From NCBI GenBank assembly GCA_900765115.1, contig CAAFQK010000007.1, positions 1 to 12,904 on the forward strand: DNA of 12,904 bases, in the 5' to 3' direction. Made by a program: the position numbers and the translations under genes. Of the stretch, positions 6,617 to 12,904 are shown piece by piece (positions within the stretch are counted from its first letter, which is position 1; each line of letters starts with the position of its first letter). The notes beneath the pieces were generated by a model. The model had not been told where the DNA came from, did not search any database, and saw only the letters and a program-made list of their open reading frames with translations. The stretch comes from an uncultured Collinsella sp. (lineage in GTDB: Bacteria; Actinomycetota; Coriobacteriia; Coriobacteriales; Coriobacteriaceae).

Positions 6617-7621
6617 ATGGCCGCTGTTAAAAAATCGGTTTCCGTCAAAGACGTGGCGCGCCTCGCGGGCGTCTCGGAGCAGACGGTCTCGCGCACCGTG
6701 CACGATTCGCCCAGCGTGCGCCCCGAGACCAAGGAACGCGTGCGTGCCGCCATGCGCGAGCTGGGGTATCGCCCCAATTTTGCCGGTCGATCGCTGCGCC
6801 GCGGTAAGTTTAAGACCGTCGGCGTCGCCATGTTCAACATTACCGGCACCGGCAATCTCGACCGTATGGAGGGCTTTGCCGCCGCGGCCGATAAGCACGG
6901 CTATGCCATCACCCTCACTAAAGTAGACGGGCATCCGTATACCCTCGAGAGCGCATCGTCGCGCATGAGCGCACTGCCAGTGGACGGTATGGTTGTGATC
7001 ATGAATCGCATGCCGGCAGACTTTGGCACTTTTGAGCCGCTGCCCGGCATGCAGACGGTGCTCGTTACGATGTTGGAGCACCCGCTCTGTTCAACGGTCG
7101 ATAACGACCAGTTCGATTGCTCGCGCCAGGTGGTCGAGTACTTGCTGGAGCGGGGGCACAAGACCGTGCACTTTATCTCGTGTCCCGAGCGCTCGCTTTC
7201 GGGCATGCGGCGCGAGGAAGGCTGGCGCGAGACATTGCGCGCGCATGGCATTGAGCCCCCGCAGCTCGTGCGCGGCGACTGGACGGCGCAGAGCGGATAT
7301 GCTGCCGGCCAGGTGCTTGCGGATGATCCGACCTGCACGGCCATTTATGCCTCCAACGATGCCATGGCCTACGGCTGCATTCGCGGGCTCGAGTCGCGCG
7401 GGAAGTGCGTGCCCCAGGACGTGAGTGTGGTGGGTGTTGATGACAGCCTGGGCGATATCGTGCCCGATTGTCGCCTGACCACGGTGCGCTTTGACAACAA
7501 GCGCGTCGGCATGTGGGCGGTCGACAAGATTGCCGGCGCCGAGGGCGTTGAACCCGGTGTGGAGCACATGCTGTTTCCGGGCGTGCTCGTCGAGGGCGAT
7601 ACCGTGCGCGACGTACGCTAG
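6617..7621 (+). CDS. LacI-family transcriptional regulator (paralogue 2)
   Basis: A 334-residue repressor with a helix-turn-helix at about residues 10-30 (VKDVARLAGVSEQTVSRTV), hinge segment (PNFAGRSLRRGK) and sugar-binding effector domain. Counterparts of E. coli LacI pocket residues are conserved: Arg in SGMRREEGW, Trp in RGDWTAQSGYAAG, Asn in YASNDAMAYG and Asp in VVGVDDS. Divergent from lacE across a gap holding two related operators, it probably represses lacE-lacG and itself in response to a galactoside or sugar phosphate; the effector is not known. The first two recognition-helix residues are Glu21-Gln22, versus Leu22-Lys23 in paralogue 1. The ribosome site is weak (GAAAGA about 9 nt upstream). 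Because the operon regulator LacR of classical lac operons is DeoR-type, the name lacR is not applied. Confidence 0.93.
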   Translation: MAAVKKSVSVKDVARLAGVSEQTVSRTVHDSPSVRPETKERVRAAMRELGYRPNFAGRSLRRGKFKTVGVAMFNITGTGNLDRMEGFAAAADKHGYAITLTKVDGHPYTLESASSRMSALPVDGMVVIMNRMPADFGTFEPLPGMQTVLVTMLEHPLCSTVDNDQFDCSRQVVEYLLERGHKTVHFISCPERSLSGMRREEGWRETLRAHGIEPPQLVRGDWTAQSGYAAGQVLADDPTCTAIYASNDAMAYGCIRGLESRGKCVPQDVSVVGVDDSLGDIVPDCRLTTVRFDNKRVGMWAVDKIAGAEGVEPGVEHMLFPGVLVEGDTVRDVR

Positions 7622-7652
7622 GGTGTGGACCTGTTTGGGTTGCCGCTAATTG

Positions 7653-7710
7653 TGTTCGATATTGTTCAGATTGGTTTATAAACCGTTCACGGGCGAAAAG
7701 TGACCGTTCA
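7653..7710. promoter_or_regulatory. Cluster of TGTTC/GTTCA motifs upstream of lacF
   Basis: This segment holds the direct repeat TGTTCGATATTGTTCA (7653-7668), the perfect palindrome GGTTTATAAACC (7673-7684), ACCGTTCACGG (7682-7692) and another ACCGTTCA (7703-7710) exactly 21 bp after the previous one. Two elements recur upstream of lacA: the 16-mer with 13 of 16 identities, and the 11-mer CCGTGAACGGT in opposite orientation. A common regulator of lacF and lacA is inferred. The motif type is unlike the LacI sites near lacE. Confidence 0.6.
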
Positions 7711-7835
7711 TAGTTCGAAATTACGTTTTGAGCTGTTCTTTTTTGTTTGAATGTTATTGTTTCTGTCATACACAACGCAGCGCGTATGCCCGGACGCGAT
7801 GCTCTCCATTGGTTCATATGTGAAAGGAACGCAAT

Positions 7836-8174
7836 ATGGCAACCAAAGAAGAAATCTCGATGGTTGGATTCGAGATCGTCGCATACGCAGGTGACGCCCA
7901 GACCGATCTGCTTGCAGCGCTCGATGCTGCTCGCGAGGGTGACTTTGAGAAGGCCGAACAGCTGCACAAGGATGCCAGCGATGCGCTCATCGGTGCCCAC
8001 GACACGCAGACCAAGCTGCTTTCGCAGGAGGCCGGCGGTGGCGAGATGGAGATGACCTTCATCATGGCTCACGCTCAGGACACTCTCATGACCACTATGA
8101 TTCTGGAGAAGCAGGCCCGCTTTACCATCGATGCTTACAAGCGCATCGCCGAGCTCGAGGCCAAGCTCGCCTAA
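7836..8174 (+). CDS. lacF: PTS lactose-specific EIIA component LacF
   Basis: A soluble phosphocarrier of 112 residues that accepts phosphate from HPr and passes it to the EIIB domain of LacE. It is an all-helical EIIA-Lac-type protein. The phosphorylated histidine is His79 in FIMAHAQDTLMTTM, with Asp82 as the conserved metal-binding residue of the trimer. MVGFEIVAYAGDAQTDLLAAL is the typical first helix. Length is close to the family norm (about 105). AAAGGA precedes the ATG by 7 nt. It stands alone with its own control region and terminator, whereas lacF normally sits next to lacE in one operon. It could also serve the partial EIIC system at 1-1347. Confidence 0.94.
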   Translation: MATKEEISMVGFEIVAYAGDAQTDLLAALDAAREGDFEKAEQLHKDASDALIGAHDTQTKLLSQEAGGGEMEMTFIMAHAQDTLMTTMILEKQARFTIDAYKRIAELEAKLA

Positions 8175-8201
8175 CGAGTCCGCACAATCAAGTCCCCTTC
8201 C

Positions 8202-8235
8202 AAAAGCTCTGCCGCTACCCGCGGCAGAGCTTTTT
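8202..8235 (+). terminator. Rho-independent terminator after lacF
   Basis: A 14-bp stem, AAAAGCTCTGCCGC (8202-8215) with GCGGCAGAGCTTTT (8221-8234), has a 5-nt loop and ends in a run of five T. It starts 27 nt after the lacF stop. Confidence 0.93.
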
Positions 8236-8248
8236 CTGTCCTCCTCCA

Positions 8249-8343
8249 AGTTGCGGTGAAATGGGGACTGAATAGGGGCCGGCGGGCGCAAAACAATCCC
8301 TATTCCACCGCAACTCATCCGGAGATAGTCATTGGGGACAGTC
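8249..8343. repeat. REP-like hairpin with TGGGGAC motifs
   Basis: AGTTGCGGTG (8249-8258) pairs with CACCGCAACT (8306-8315), and GAATAGGG (8270-8277) pairs with CCCTATTC (8298-8305), giving a bipartite stem with a 20-nt loop. The left arm carries an 11-nt one-sided bulge (AAATGGGGACT). A second ATTGGGGACAG follows at 8331-8341, and a third (AATGGGGACAG) lies at 2938-2948. No T-run follows. It resembles REP-type mobile intergenic hairpins, but no matching transposase is in the window. Confidence 0.5.
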
Positions 8344-8388
8344 TTGGTGCGCTCCGTCCGTCCTCCCGTTCGATTTTTGCTCGGTGGG

Positions 8389-8394
8389 TATACT
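8389..8394 (+). promoter_or_regulatory. Possible -10 element for the membrane-protein gene
   Basis: TATACT lies 38 bp before the ATG at 8433, in a gap whose left side is closed by the lacF terminator. A matching -35 is not obvious. Confidence 0.4.
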
Positions 8395-8432
8395 TCCTTT
8401 CGCATTAAACGCCGGACTGAGGAGGTATCCAA

Positions 8433-9446
8433 ATGCCGGACAACGGATCAATTCAAAAAAGAGACGCGTATGAGATGGCTCATGGGCGTCCTGTCCAGAT
8501 AACCGAGCATACGACGGTAACCGAGCTGCAGCCCAGCCTGTCCGATGTCGTGTGCGCAAACAAAAAGCTACAGATCGGCTTGATCATCGCGCTCGTGGTG
8601 CTGGCGCTCCTTTCGGGCTTTGTCGCTCGTCCGCATTATGCCGACACCAAGACCTGGGACTCCACCATCGAGGTCATCGATCAAAAGAAAGGTAACGTAC
8701 TGGCGCTCACGACCTCGTGCGTGGCGCTATCTGCGGGCATTACCGCGCTGCCTGGTGATACGGGAACGCCGGTTGCCGAGCAGCTCGCGCAGCTTTCAGG
8801 CAACCTTGGTATCGTGCTTGCCGTGCTATACCTAGAAAAATATTTGCTCACGATTTTGTGGTCGGTTGGCTTGGGCATCTTAATCCCGTTTGCGTTGGTG
8901 CTCTTTGCGGTGTCGCTCGGCATTCACGGGCGCTGGAGCACGAGCGCCGTCCTGCGCCGTGTGGCGACGCGCGTGCTGGTGGTTGCCGTGATCGGCATGG
9001 CGCTTGTACCCGCGAGTGTGTGGGTATCGCAAAAGGTCGACGAAACGTATCGAGTGAGCATCGAAGCGGCGGAGCAAAAGGCGGCCGACGCTGCGGGTAC
9101 GGCAGATAGCGACAGCTCCAAAGCAAGCAAGAAAAAGGCCGAGTCCACAGAGTCCAAGAACGTGCTTGAACAGCTTGCCGACGGTGCCTCGAGCCTGGTC
9201 ACGTCGGTAACCAGTGGTGCCAAGCAAATGACCGACGAGATCGTGCAGCAGGTGACCGACCTAATTGAAGGCGTCATCGTGATGATCGTGACCTCGTGCG
9301 TTATCCCGCTGCTGGTGCTTGTGGCGTTTCTGTGGCTGGGCCACACCCTGCTGGGGATTGATATCTCCGGTCCCGCGAACTATCTGACGGGTCGTTTCTT
9401 GAGCGCTCCGTCCAAACATGCCAAGAAGAACAGGCAGTCTGAGTAG
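8433..9446 (+). CDS. Unrecognised multi-pass membrane protein
   Basis: Function not recognised. The 337 residues begin with a hydrophilic N-terminus (about 1-45). Hydrophobic segments follow near 47-65, 87-107, 122-140, 142-163 and 177-197. A charged, Ala/Ser/Lys-rich, probably coiled stretch spans about 200-275, and a last strong membrane helix lies near 277-303, with a basic tail. The densest motif region is TTSCVALSAGITALPGDTGTPVAEQL through VLYLEKYLLTILW (about 93-143), which recalls an uncharacterised family of gut bacteria, from memory only. There is no signal-peptidase site, transporter signature or enzyme motif. GGAGG lies 7 nt before the ATG. It forms its own unit between terminators, splitting lacF from lacABXC, so a link to lactose use is not shown. 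It could be an insertion into the locus. Confidence 0.88.
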   Translation: MPDNGSIQKRDAYEMAHGRPVQITEHTTVTELQPSLSDVVCANKKLQIGLIIALVVLALLSGFVARPHYADTKTWDSTIEVIDQKKGNVLALTTSCVALSAGITALPGDTGTPVAEQLAQLSGNLGIVLAVLYLEKYLLTILWSVGLGILIPFALVLFAVSLGIHGRWSTSAVLRRVATRVLVVAVIGMALVPASVWVSQKVDETYRVSIEAAEQKAADAAGTADSDSSKASKKKAESTESKNVLEQLADGASSLVTSVTSGAKQMTDEIVQQVTDLIEGVIVMIVTSCVIPLLVLVAFLWLGHTLLGIDISGPANYLTGRFLSAPSKHAKKNRQSE

Positions 9447-9480
9447 CTAAAACAGCTGTATATACCGGGGAATACCGCCG

Positions 9481-9522
9481 AAGGGGCGGCCGAGACACGT
9501 TTTCGGCCGCCCTTTTGTTTGT
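9481..9522 (+). terminator. Rho-independent terminator after the membrane-protein gene
   Basis: AAGGGGCGGCCGA (9481-9493) pairs with TCGGCCGCCCTTT (9503-9515) over 13 bp with one G-U, followed by TGTTTGTT. Confidence 0.9.
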
Positions 9523-9572
9523 TGAACACATGGTCGCTACGTCTGCGCCGGGCTCAAACGGTCGGCAATCAT

Positions 9573-9660
9573 CCGTGAACGGTATTTGTTCAAAAAAGAA
9601 CAAAGTTAAACAAATAATGGTTGCACTCGATGTTCGAATGTGTTCAAATAAACATGAACA
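9573..9660. promoter_or_regulatory. Cluster of TGTTC/GAACA operator-like motifs upstream of lacA
   Basis: Several overlapping symmetrical elements occur: CCGTGAACGGT (9573-9583), TTTGTTC-A6-GAACAAA (9585-9604, perfect 7-bp arms), TGTTCGAATGTGTTCA (9631-9646) and TGTTCA-N8-TGAACA (9641-9660). The first and third recur upstream of lacF. The segment is AT-rich relative to its surroundings and ends 94 bp before the lacA start, a normal place for promoter and operators. TTGCAC (9621) and TCAAAT (9644) with a 17-bp spacer are a weak promoter candidate overlapping the repeats. Confidence 0.65.
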
Positions 9661-9754
9661 GTGAAGAACCGCACATTCAGATGCCCGGACCTGAACGCGA
9701 TTCAACACTTCCAAACAGAAACTACGCACCTGCGTATCTCTCAAGGAGGATGTC

Positions 9755-10183
9755 ATGAGGGTTGTAATCGCTTCCGATGCCGACGGTATGTCGATGAAGG
9801 AGTCCATCAAGGAGATGCTCATCGCCGACGGTCACGAGGTCGTCGACTATTCCGAGACCCCTGCCGCGGACTTTGTCGATTCCGCGACCGCCGTTGCCAA
9901 GGACCTGCTGGAGCACAAGGATTCCCAGGGCTTCGCATTCGATAAGTACGGCGTCGGCTCCTATATGGCCGCCGTCAAGATCAAGGGCATGGTCGTCGCC
10001 AACATTTCCGACGAGCGTTCCGCTTACATGACCCGCGAGCACAACGGCTCGCGCATGGTCACCATGGGCCCGGGCGTTGTGGGCACCGAGGTCGCTAAGA
10101 AGATCGCCCGTGAGTTCCTGCGTGCCCAGTACGCCGGCGGCCGTCACCAGATCCGTGTCGACATGCTCAACAAGATGGCCTAA
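9755..10183 (+). CDS. lacA: Galactose-6-phosphate isomerase subunit LacA
   Basis: One subunit of the heteromeric isomerase that converts galactose-6-phosphate to tagatose-6-phosphate, in 142 residues of the RpiB/LacAB fold. The C-terminus GGRHQIRVDMLNKM and the block IKGMVVANISDERSAYMTREHN are near-exact LacA signatures. As in other LacA proteins, the catalytic CGTG loop of the fold is replaced (DKYGVGSYMAA, about 63-73), so it has no active-site cysteine and must work with LacB, whose gene starts 63 nt downstream. The ribosome site AAGGAGG is strong. It is the first gene of the lacA-lacB-lacX-lacC block, behind a repeat-rich control region. Confidence 0.95.
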   Translation: MRVVIASDADGMSMKESIKEMLIADGHEVVDYSETPAADFVDSATAVAKDLLEHKDSQGFAFDKYGVGSYMAAVKIKGMVVANISDERSAYMTREHNGSRMVTMGPGVVGTEVAKKIAREFLRAQYAGGRHQIRVDMLNKMA

Positions 10184-10246
10184 CGAGAGCCACCGAGAAC
10201 TCGAACTTCTACCTCAACTTGTGAATTCAGACGAAAGGACGTTCTG

Positions 10247-10771
10247 ATGAAGAAGACCATCGCAATCGGTTGCGACCATATCGTTACGGACGAGAAGATC
10301 TATCTGGCCGACCGCCTGGAGCAGGCTGGCTACAAGGTGCTCGACTGCGGCACCTACAGCCACACCCGTACGCACTATCCCATCTACGGCAAGGCCGTGG
10401 GCGAGGCTGTTGCCAGTGGCAAGGCCGACTTTGGCGTGGCCCTGTGCGGCACCGGCATCGGCATCACCAACGCCGTCAACAAGGTTCCCGGCGCCCGTTG
10501 CGCCCTGGTCCGCGACATGACCTCTGCCCTGTATGCCCGTCGCGAGCTCAACGCCAACATCGTGGGCTTTGGCGGCAAGATCACCGGCGAGTTCCTGATG
10601 GCCGATATCATGCTTGCCTTCCTTGAGGAGCCCTACGAGAAGACTCCCGAGCACGACGCCCTGATCGCCAAGATCGACGCCTGCAATAAGGCCGACGCCG
10701 AGGCTCAGGCTGACCCGCACTTCTTTGACGAGTTCTTGGAGAAGTGGGACCGCGGCGAATACCATGATTAG
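10247..10771 (+). CDS. lacB: Galactose-6-phosphate isomerase subunit LacB
   Basis: The catalytic partner of LacA, 174 residues long (about 171 in the family). The N-terminal AIGCDHIVTDEK carries the Asp10-His11 pair of the fold. DCGTYSHTRTHYP follows, and the CGTGIG loop provides Cys67. RDMTSALYARRELNAN, GFGGKITGEFLMADI and the C-terminal FLEKWDRGEYHD match LacB from other bacteria from memory. AAAGGA precedes the ATG by 7 nt. Spacing to lacA suggests cotranscription. The next gene, lacX, begins 119 nt later, and no clear terminator lies between. Confidence 0.96.
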   Translation: MKKTIAIGCDHIVTDEKIYLADRLEQAGYKVLDCGTYSHTRTHYPIYGKAVGEAVASGKADFGVALCGTGIGITNAVNKVPGARCALVRDMTSALYARRELNANIVGFGGKITGEFLMADIMLAFLEEPYEKTPEHDALIAKIDACNKADAEAQADPHFFDEFLEKWDRGEYHD

Positions 10772-10890
10772 CGGGTATCCGGCGTAATTAACTAGTCCGT
10801 TGACGGCTCGCGTTTCTGTGAGGGGGCGCGGGCCGGTTTTCTATCAGCCCTATTGACTTGGCGGGCTGTCGTAAGAAAGGGAAGGCTCCT

Positions 10891-11772
10891 ATGGAGTTTG
10901 TTCTTGATAACGGTTCTATCCGCGTGGCACTGAGCACGGCGGGCGGCTCGTTCACTTCTATTGCGGCCAACGGCCGTGAGTACCTGTGGCGGGGTGATCC
11001 GGCGGTCTGGTCGGGGCAGGCGCCCATTTGTTTCCCGATCTGCGGTGGCCTTCGTGACGGTCACGCAACGACCATGGGCGGCCGCGAGGTAAAGCTCGCC
11101 CGCCACGGCTTTGCGCGCAAACAGGAGTGGAAGCTCGAGGAACAGAGCGACAACATGGTTGCGCTGAGCCTAAGCTCTACCGACCATGCCGAGCTGCTCG
11201 ATCAGTACCCGTATCCGTTTAAGATCGTTGCTCGTTACACGATCGATTCGGAAAAGGTGGCCGTGTCGTACGAGGTGACCAATGAGGGCACTGAGGACAT
11301 GCCGTTCTTTGTGGGCGGTCACCCCGGCTTTAAGTGCCCGCTCGACGAGGGCGAGTCCTATGACGACTACGAGCTCCGTTTTGAGCAGCGTGAGGCCACC
11401 GAGCTCTGTACTGCCGTTCCCTCGACGGGCCTGATTGATGTTGAGCATCGCAGCAAGAACCCCATGATCGGCCAGAACCTGCCGCTTACCCACGAACTCT
11501 TCGACTTCGCGGAGACCATCTTTGACGTGCTCGAGAGCCGCGTGGTTACGTTGACCAAGAAAACCGAGGACAAGGGTGTGCGCCTGACGTTCCCCGATAT
11601 GCCGTACCTGATTGTGTGGAGCAAGCCCGAGGGCGACTTTGTGGCTGTTGAACCGTGGGGTGGTCTGTCCACCTGCTCCGACGAGGACGATATTCTGGAG
11701 CACAAGCGTGGCTGCTTGGTGGCCAAGCCGGGAGAGGCCGTCACCCGCGGCTTTGAGATCGAGATCCTTTAA
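10891..11772 (+). CDS. lacX: Aldose 1-epimerase-like protein LacX
   Basis: A galactose-mutarotase-superfamily protein of 293 residues, of the subgroup that accompanies lac operons (LacX). Visible family residues are His72 in LARHGFARKQEW, His144 in GGHPGFKCPLDEGE and Glu254 in VAVEPWGGLST, the expected catalytic or sugar-binding positions. SGQAPICFPICGGLRDG and GYDDYELRF-like blocks resemble lactococcal LacX. A role in interconverting anomers of the sugar or sugar phosphate is likely but its exact substrate is unsettled in the family. The ATG at 10891 is preferred because GGGAAGG lies 5 nt upstream; an in-frame TTG at 10858 would add 11 residues without support. In lactococci lacX is the last gene of the operon; here it lies between lacB and lacC. 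Confidence 0.9.
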   Translation: MEFVLDNGSIRVALSTAGGSFTSIAANGREYLWRGDPAVWSGQAPICFPICGGLRDGHATTMGGREVKLARHGFARKQEWKLEEQSDNMVALSLSSTDHAELLDQYPYPFKIVARYTIDSEKVAVSYEVTNEGTEDMPFFVGGHPGFKCPLDEGESYDDYELRFEQREATELCTAVPSTGLIDVEHRSKNPMIGQNLPLTHELFDFAETIFDVLESRVVTLTKKTEDKGVRLTFPDMPYLIVWSKPEGDFVAVEPWGGLSTCSDEDDILEHKRGCLVAKPGEAVTRGFEIEIL

Positions 11773-11825
11773 CGAGTTATCGTATGTTTGGGGCGGGTTA
11801 TGCCGCCCCGGAACAGGAGTTCAAC

Positions 11826-12761
11826 ATGATTCTGACCGTTACCATGAACCCGTCGATTGATACGCGCTATCAGCTCGACAAGCTGATCATCGACGATGTT
11901 AACCGTGTGACGCCCGAAAAGACCGCTGGCGGCAAGGGCCTCAACGTGAGCCGTGTGCTGCTGCAGTTGGGCGACGATGTACTCGCGACCGGTCTGCTCG
12001 GCGGCCACATGGGTGCCTATATGGCCGAGCTTATGGATGCCGACGGCGTCAAGAACGACTTTGTGCCCATCGCCGGTGAGACGCGCATTTGCCTGAATAT
12101 TCTGCACGAGGGTAATCAGACCGAGCTTTTGGAGAGCGGCCCGCAGATCGCCCCGGCCGAGCTCGAGGCCTTTACGGCCAAGTTTGCCGAGCTCGCAGCG
12201 AAGGCGGACGTTGTGACGCTTTCGGGCTCGCTGCCGCGTGGTGTCGATGCCGGCTACTATGCCGAGCTCGTCAAGATCGCCGAGGAGGCGGGCGCCAAGG
12301 TGCTGCTCGACACCTCGGGTGCATCGCTGGAGGCCGCGCTGGAGTCCGACGCTAAGCCTGAGCTCGTAAAGCCCAACCTGACCGAGATCAACGGCCTGCT
12401 GGGTACGTCCTTTACGACCGATGATGTCGATGCCCTGCGCGAGGCGCTTGCCGCCGATGGCCGCTTTGCCGGTATTCCCTGGGTTGTCGTTTCGATGGGC
12501 GCTGCCGGTTCGGTGGGCTTCCATGAGGGCCGTGCGTTCCGCGCCAAGACGCCCGCGATTGCGGCTGTGAACGCGACGGGTTCCGGCGACTCGACCATCG
12601 CCGGCTTTGCGCATGCGATTGCTGCTGGTGCCGACGACGTCACGGTGCTCAAGACCGCCAATACCTGCGGCAAGCTTAACGCCATGGATCCCAAGACCGG
12701 CCACCTGGTCATGGATCGCTGGGACGAGGTCTACAACAGCGTTGAAGTAACGGAGCTTTAG
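11826..12761 (+). CDS. lacC: Tagatose-6-phosphate kinase LacC
   Basis: An ATP-dependent sugar-phosphate kinase of the PfkB family (311 residues) that makes tagatose-1,6-bisphosphate. N-terminal ILTVTMNPSIDTRYQLD and AGGKGLNVSRVL are the first PfkB signature, with substrate contacts; VNATGSGDSTIAG is the second signature, with catalytic Asp255. Matches such as NQTELLESGPQI and VLATGLLGG favour LacC over 1-phosphofructokinase, with which the fold is shared. The ATG at 11826 has GGAG 6 nt upstream. An earlier in-frame ATG at 11784 would add 14 residues and has no good ribosome site. It begins 53 nt after lacX. The expected next gene, lacD (aldolase), does not follow: a terminator lies about 90 nt downstream. 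Confidence 0.93.
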   Translation: MILTVTMNPSIDTRYQLDKLIIDDVNRVTPEKTAGGKGLNVSRVLLQLGDDVLATGLLGGHMGAYMAELMDADGVKNDFVPIAGETRICLNILHEGNQTELLESGPQIAPAELEAFTAKFAELAAKADVVTLSGSLPRGVDAGYYAELVKIAEEAGAKVLLDTSGASLEAALESDAKPELVKPNLTEINGLLGTSFTTDDVDALREALAADGRFAGIPWVVVSMGAAGSVGFHEGRAFRAKTPAIAAVNATGSGDSTIAGFAHAIAAGADDVTVLKTANTCGKLNAMDPKTGHLVMDRWDEVYNSVEVTEL

Positions 12762-12777
12762 GGTTATGGCGTCGAGT

Positions 12778-12801
12778 TACGGCGTTTTACCAAACGCCGT
12801 A
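12778..12801. repeat. Short perfect hairpin after lacC
   Basis: TACGGCGTTT (12778-12787) and AAACGCCGTA (12792-12801) form a 10-bp stem with a 4-nt loop, 17 nt after the lacC stop. No T-run follows, so it may protect the transcript 3' end rather than terminate. Confidence 0.5.
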
Positions 12802-12851
12802 CCCTGCCGACGCTGCGCGGGCCGCATTTGGACAATCTGACGTTCAACTTC

Positions 12852-12888
12852 AAGGGCGCGACCAGAAGCCAGCGCCCTTTCGTTTCGC
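12852..12888 (+). terminator. Probable terminator of the lacA-lacB-lacX-lacC unit
   Basis: AAGGGCGC (12852-12859) pairs with GCGCCCTT (12872-12879) around a 12-nt loop, followed by the interrupted T stretch TCGTTTC. The stem is good and the T-run is poor. Confidence 0.65.
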
Positions 12889-12904
12889 GTCACCTTGTCT
12901 CAAA

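Noticed and set aside
7173..8432. Minus-strand frame of 419 codons across the LacI gene, lacF and gaps
   Set aside because: It crosses two real genes, a terminator and a repeat, and its sequence is Arg/Pro/Ala-rich without domain motifs.
11826..12761. 1-phosphofructokinase (FruK) instead of LacC
   Set aside because: The PfkB fold is shared, but sequence blocks match LacC better and the gene follows lacA, lacB and lacX.

Overview
The window looks like chromosomal DNA of a high-GC gut actinobacterium, most likely a Coriobacteriia/Collinsella-type genome. That placement is an inference from codon usage, GC-rich Rho-independent terminators and the Gram-positive-style PTS gene set; no rRNA or other marker is present to prove it. 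Nearly every gene belongs to lactose/galactoside uptake by the phosphotransferase system and the tagatose-6-phosphate pathway. The proteins match the lactococcal/staphylococcal lac products closely by eye, but the order is strongly rearranged relative to the classical lacABCDFEGX operon.

Layout. Positions 1-1347 (minus) hold the 5' part of a lactose/cellobiose-family PTS EIIC gene that runs off the left edge. It is divergent from a LacI-family regulator (1623-2633, plus), with a 24-bp perfect palindromic operator between them. The convergent gap 2634-2977 contains three tandem palindromic repeats of about 57-63 bp, each with a 25-nt loop, then the terminator of the next operon. That operon (minus) is lacE (EIIBC, 6259-4484) followed by lacG (6-phospho-beta-galactosidase, 4417-2978), with a hairpin between the two genes. 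A second LacI-family gene (6617-7621, plus) is divergent from lacE, and two related operator sites lie in the shared 357-bp gap. Downstream on the plus strand come lacF (EIIA), a terminator, a REP-like hairpin region, an unrecognised 337-residue membrane protein with its own terminator, and a control region. The last block is lacA, lacB, lacX and lacC, ending in a terminator near the right edge.

How the genes work together. LacF and LacE import lactose as lactose-6-phosphate. LacG cleaves it to glucose and galactose-6-phosphate. LacA plus LacB isomerise the latter to tagatose-6-phosphate, and LacC phosphorylates that to tagatose-1,6-bisphosphate. The aldolase LacD is not in the window. LacX is the aldose-1-epimerase-like protein that often accompanies lac operons.

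Regulation appears to use two layers. LacI-type sites with an AACGTT-like centre flank the two EIIC genes. A different TGTTC/GAAC-type motif set is shared by the lacF and lacA upstream regions, which suggests another regulator, for example a DeoR-family LacR, encoded elsewhere. The least explained items are the 25-nt-loop repeat array, the membrane protein inserted between lacF and lacA, and the TGGGGAC-associated hairpins.
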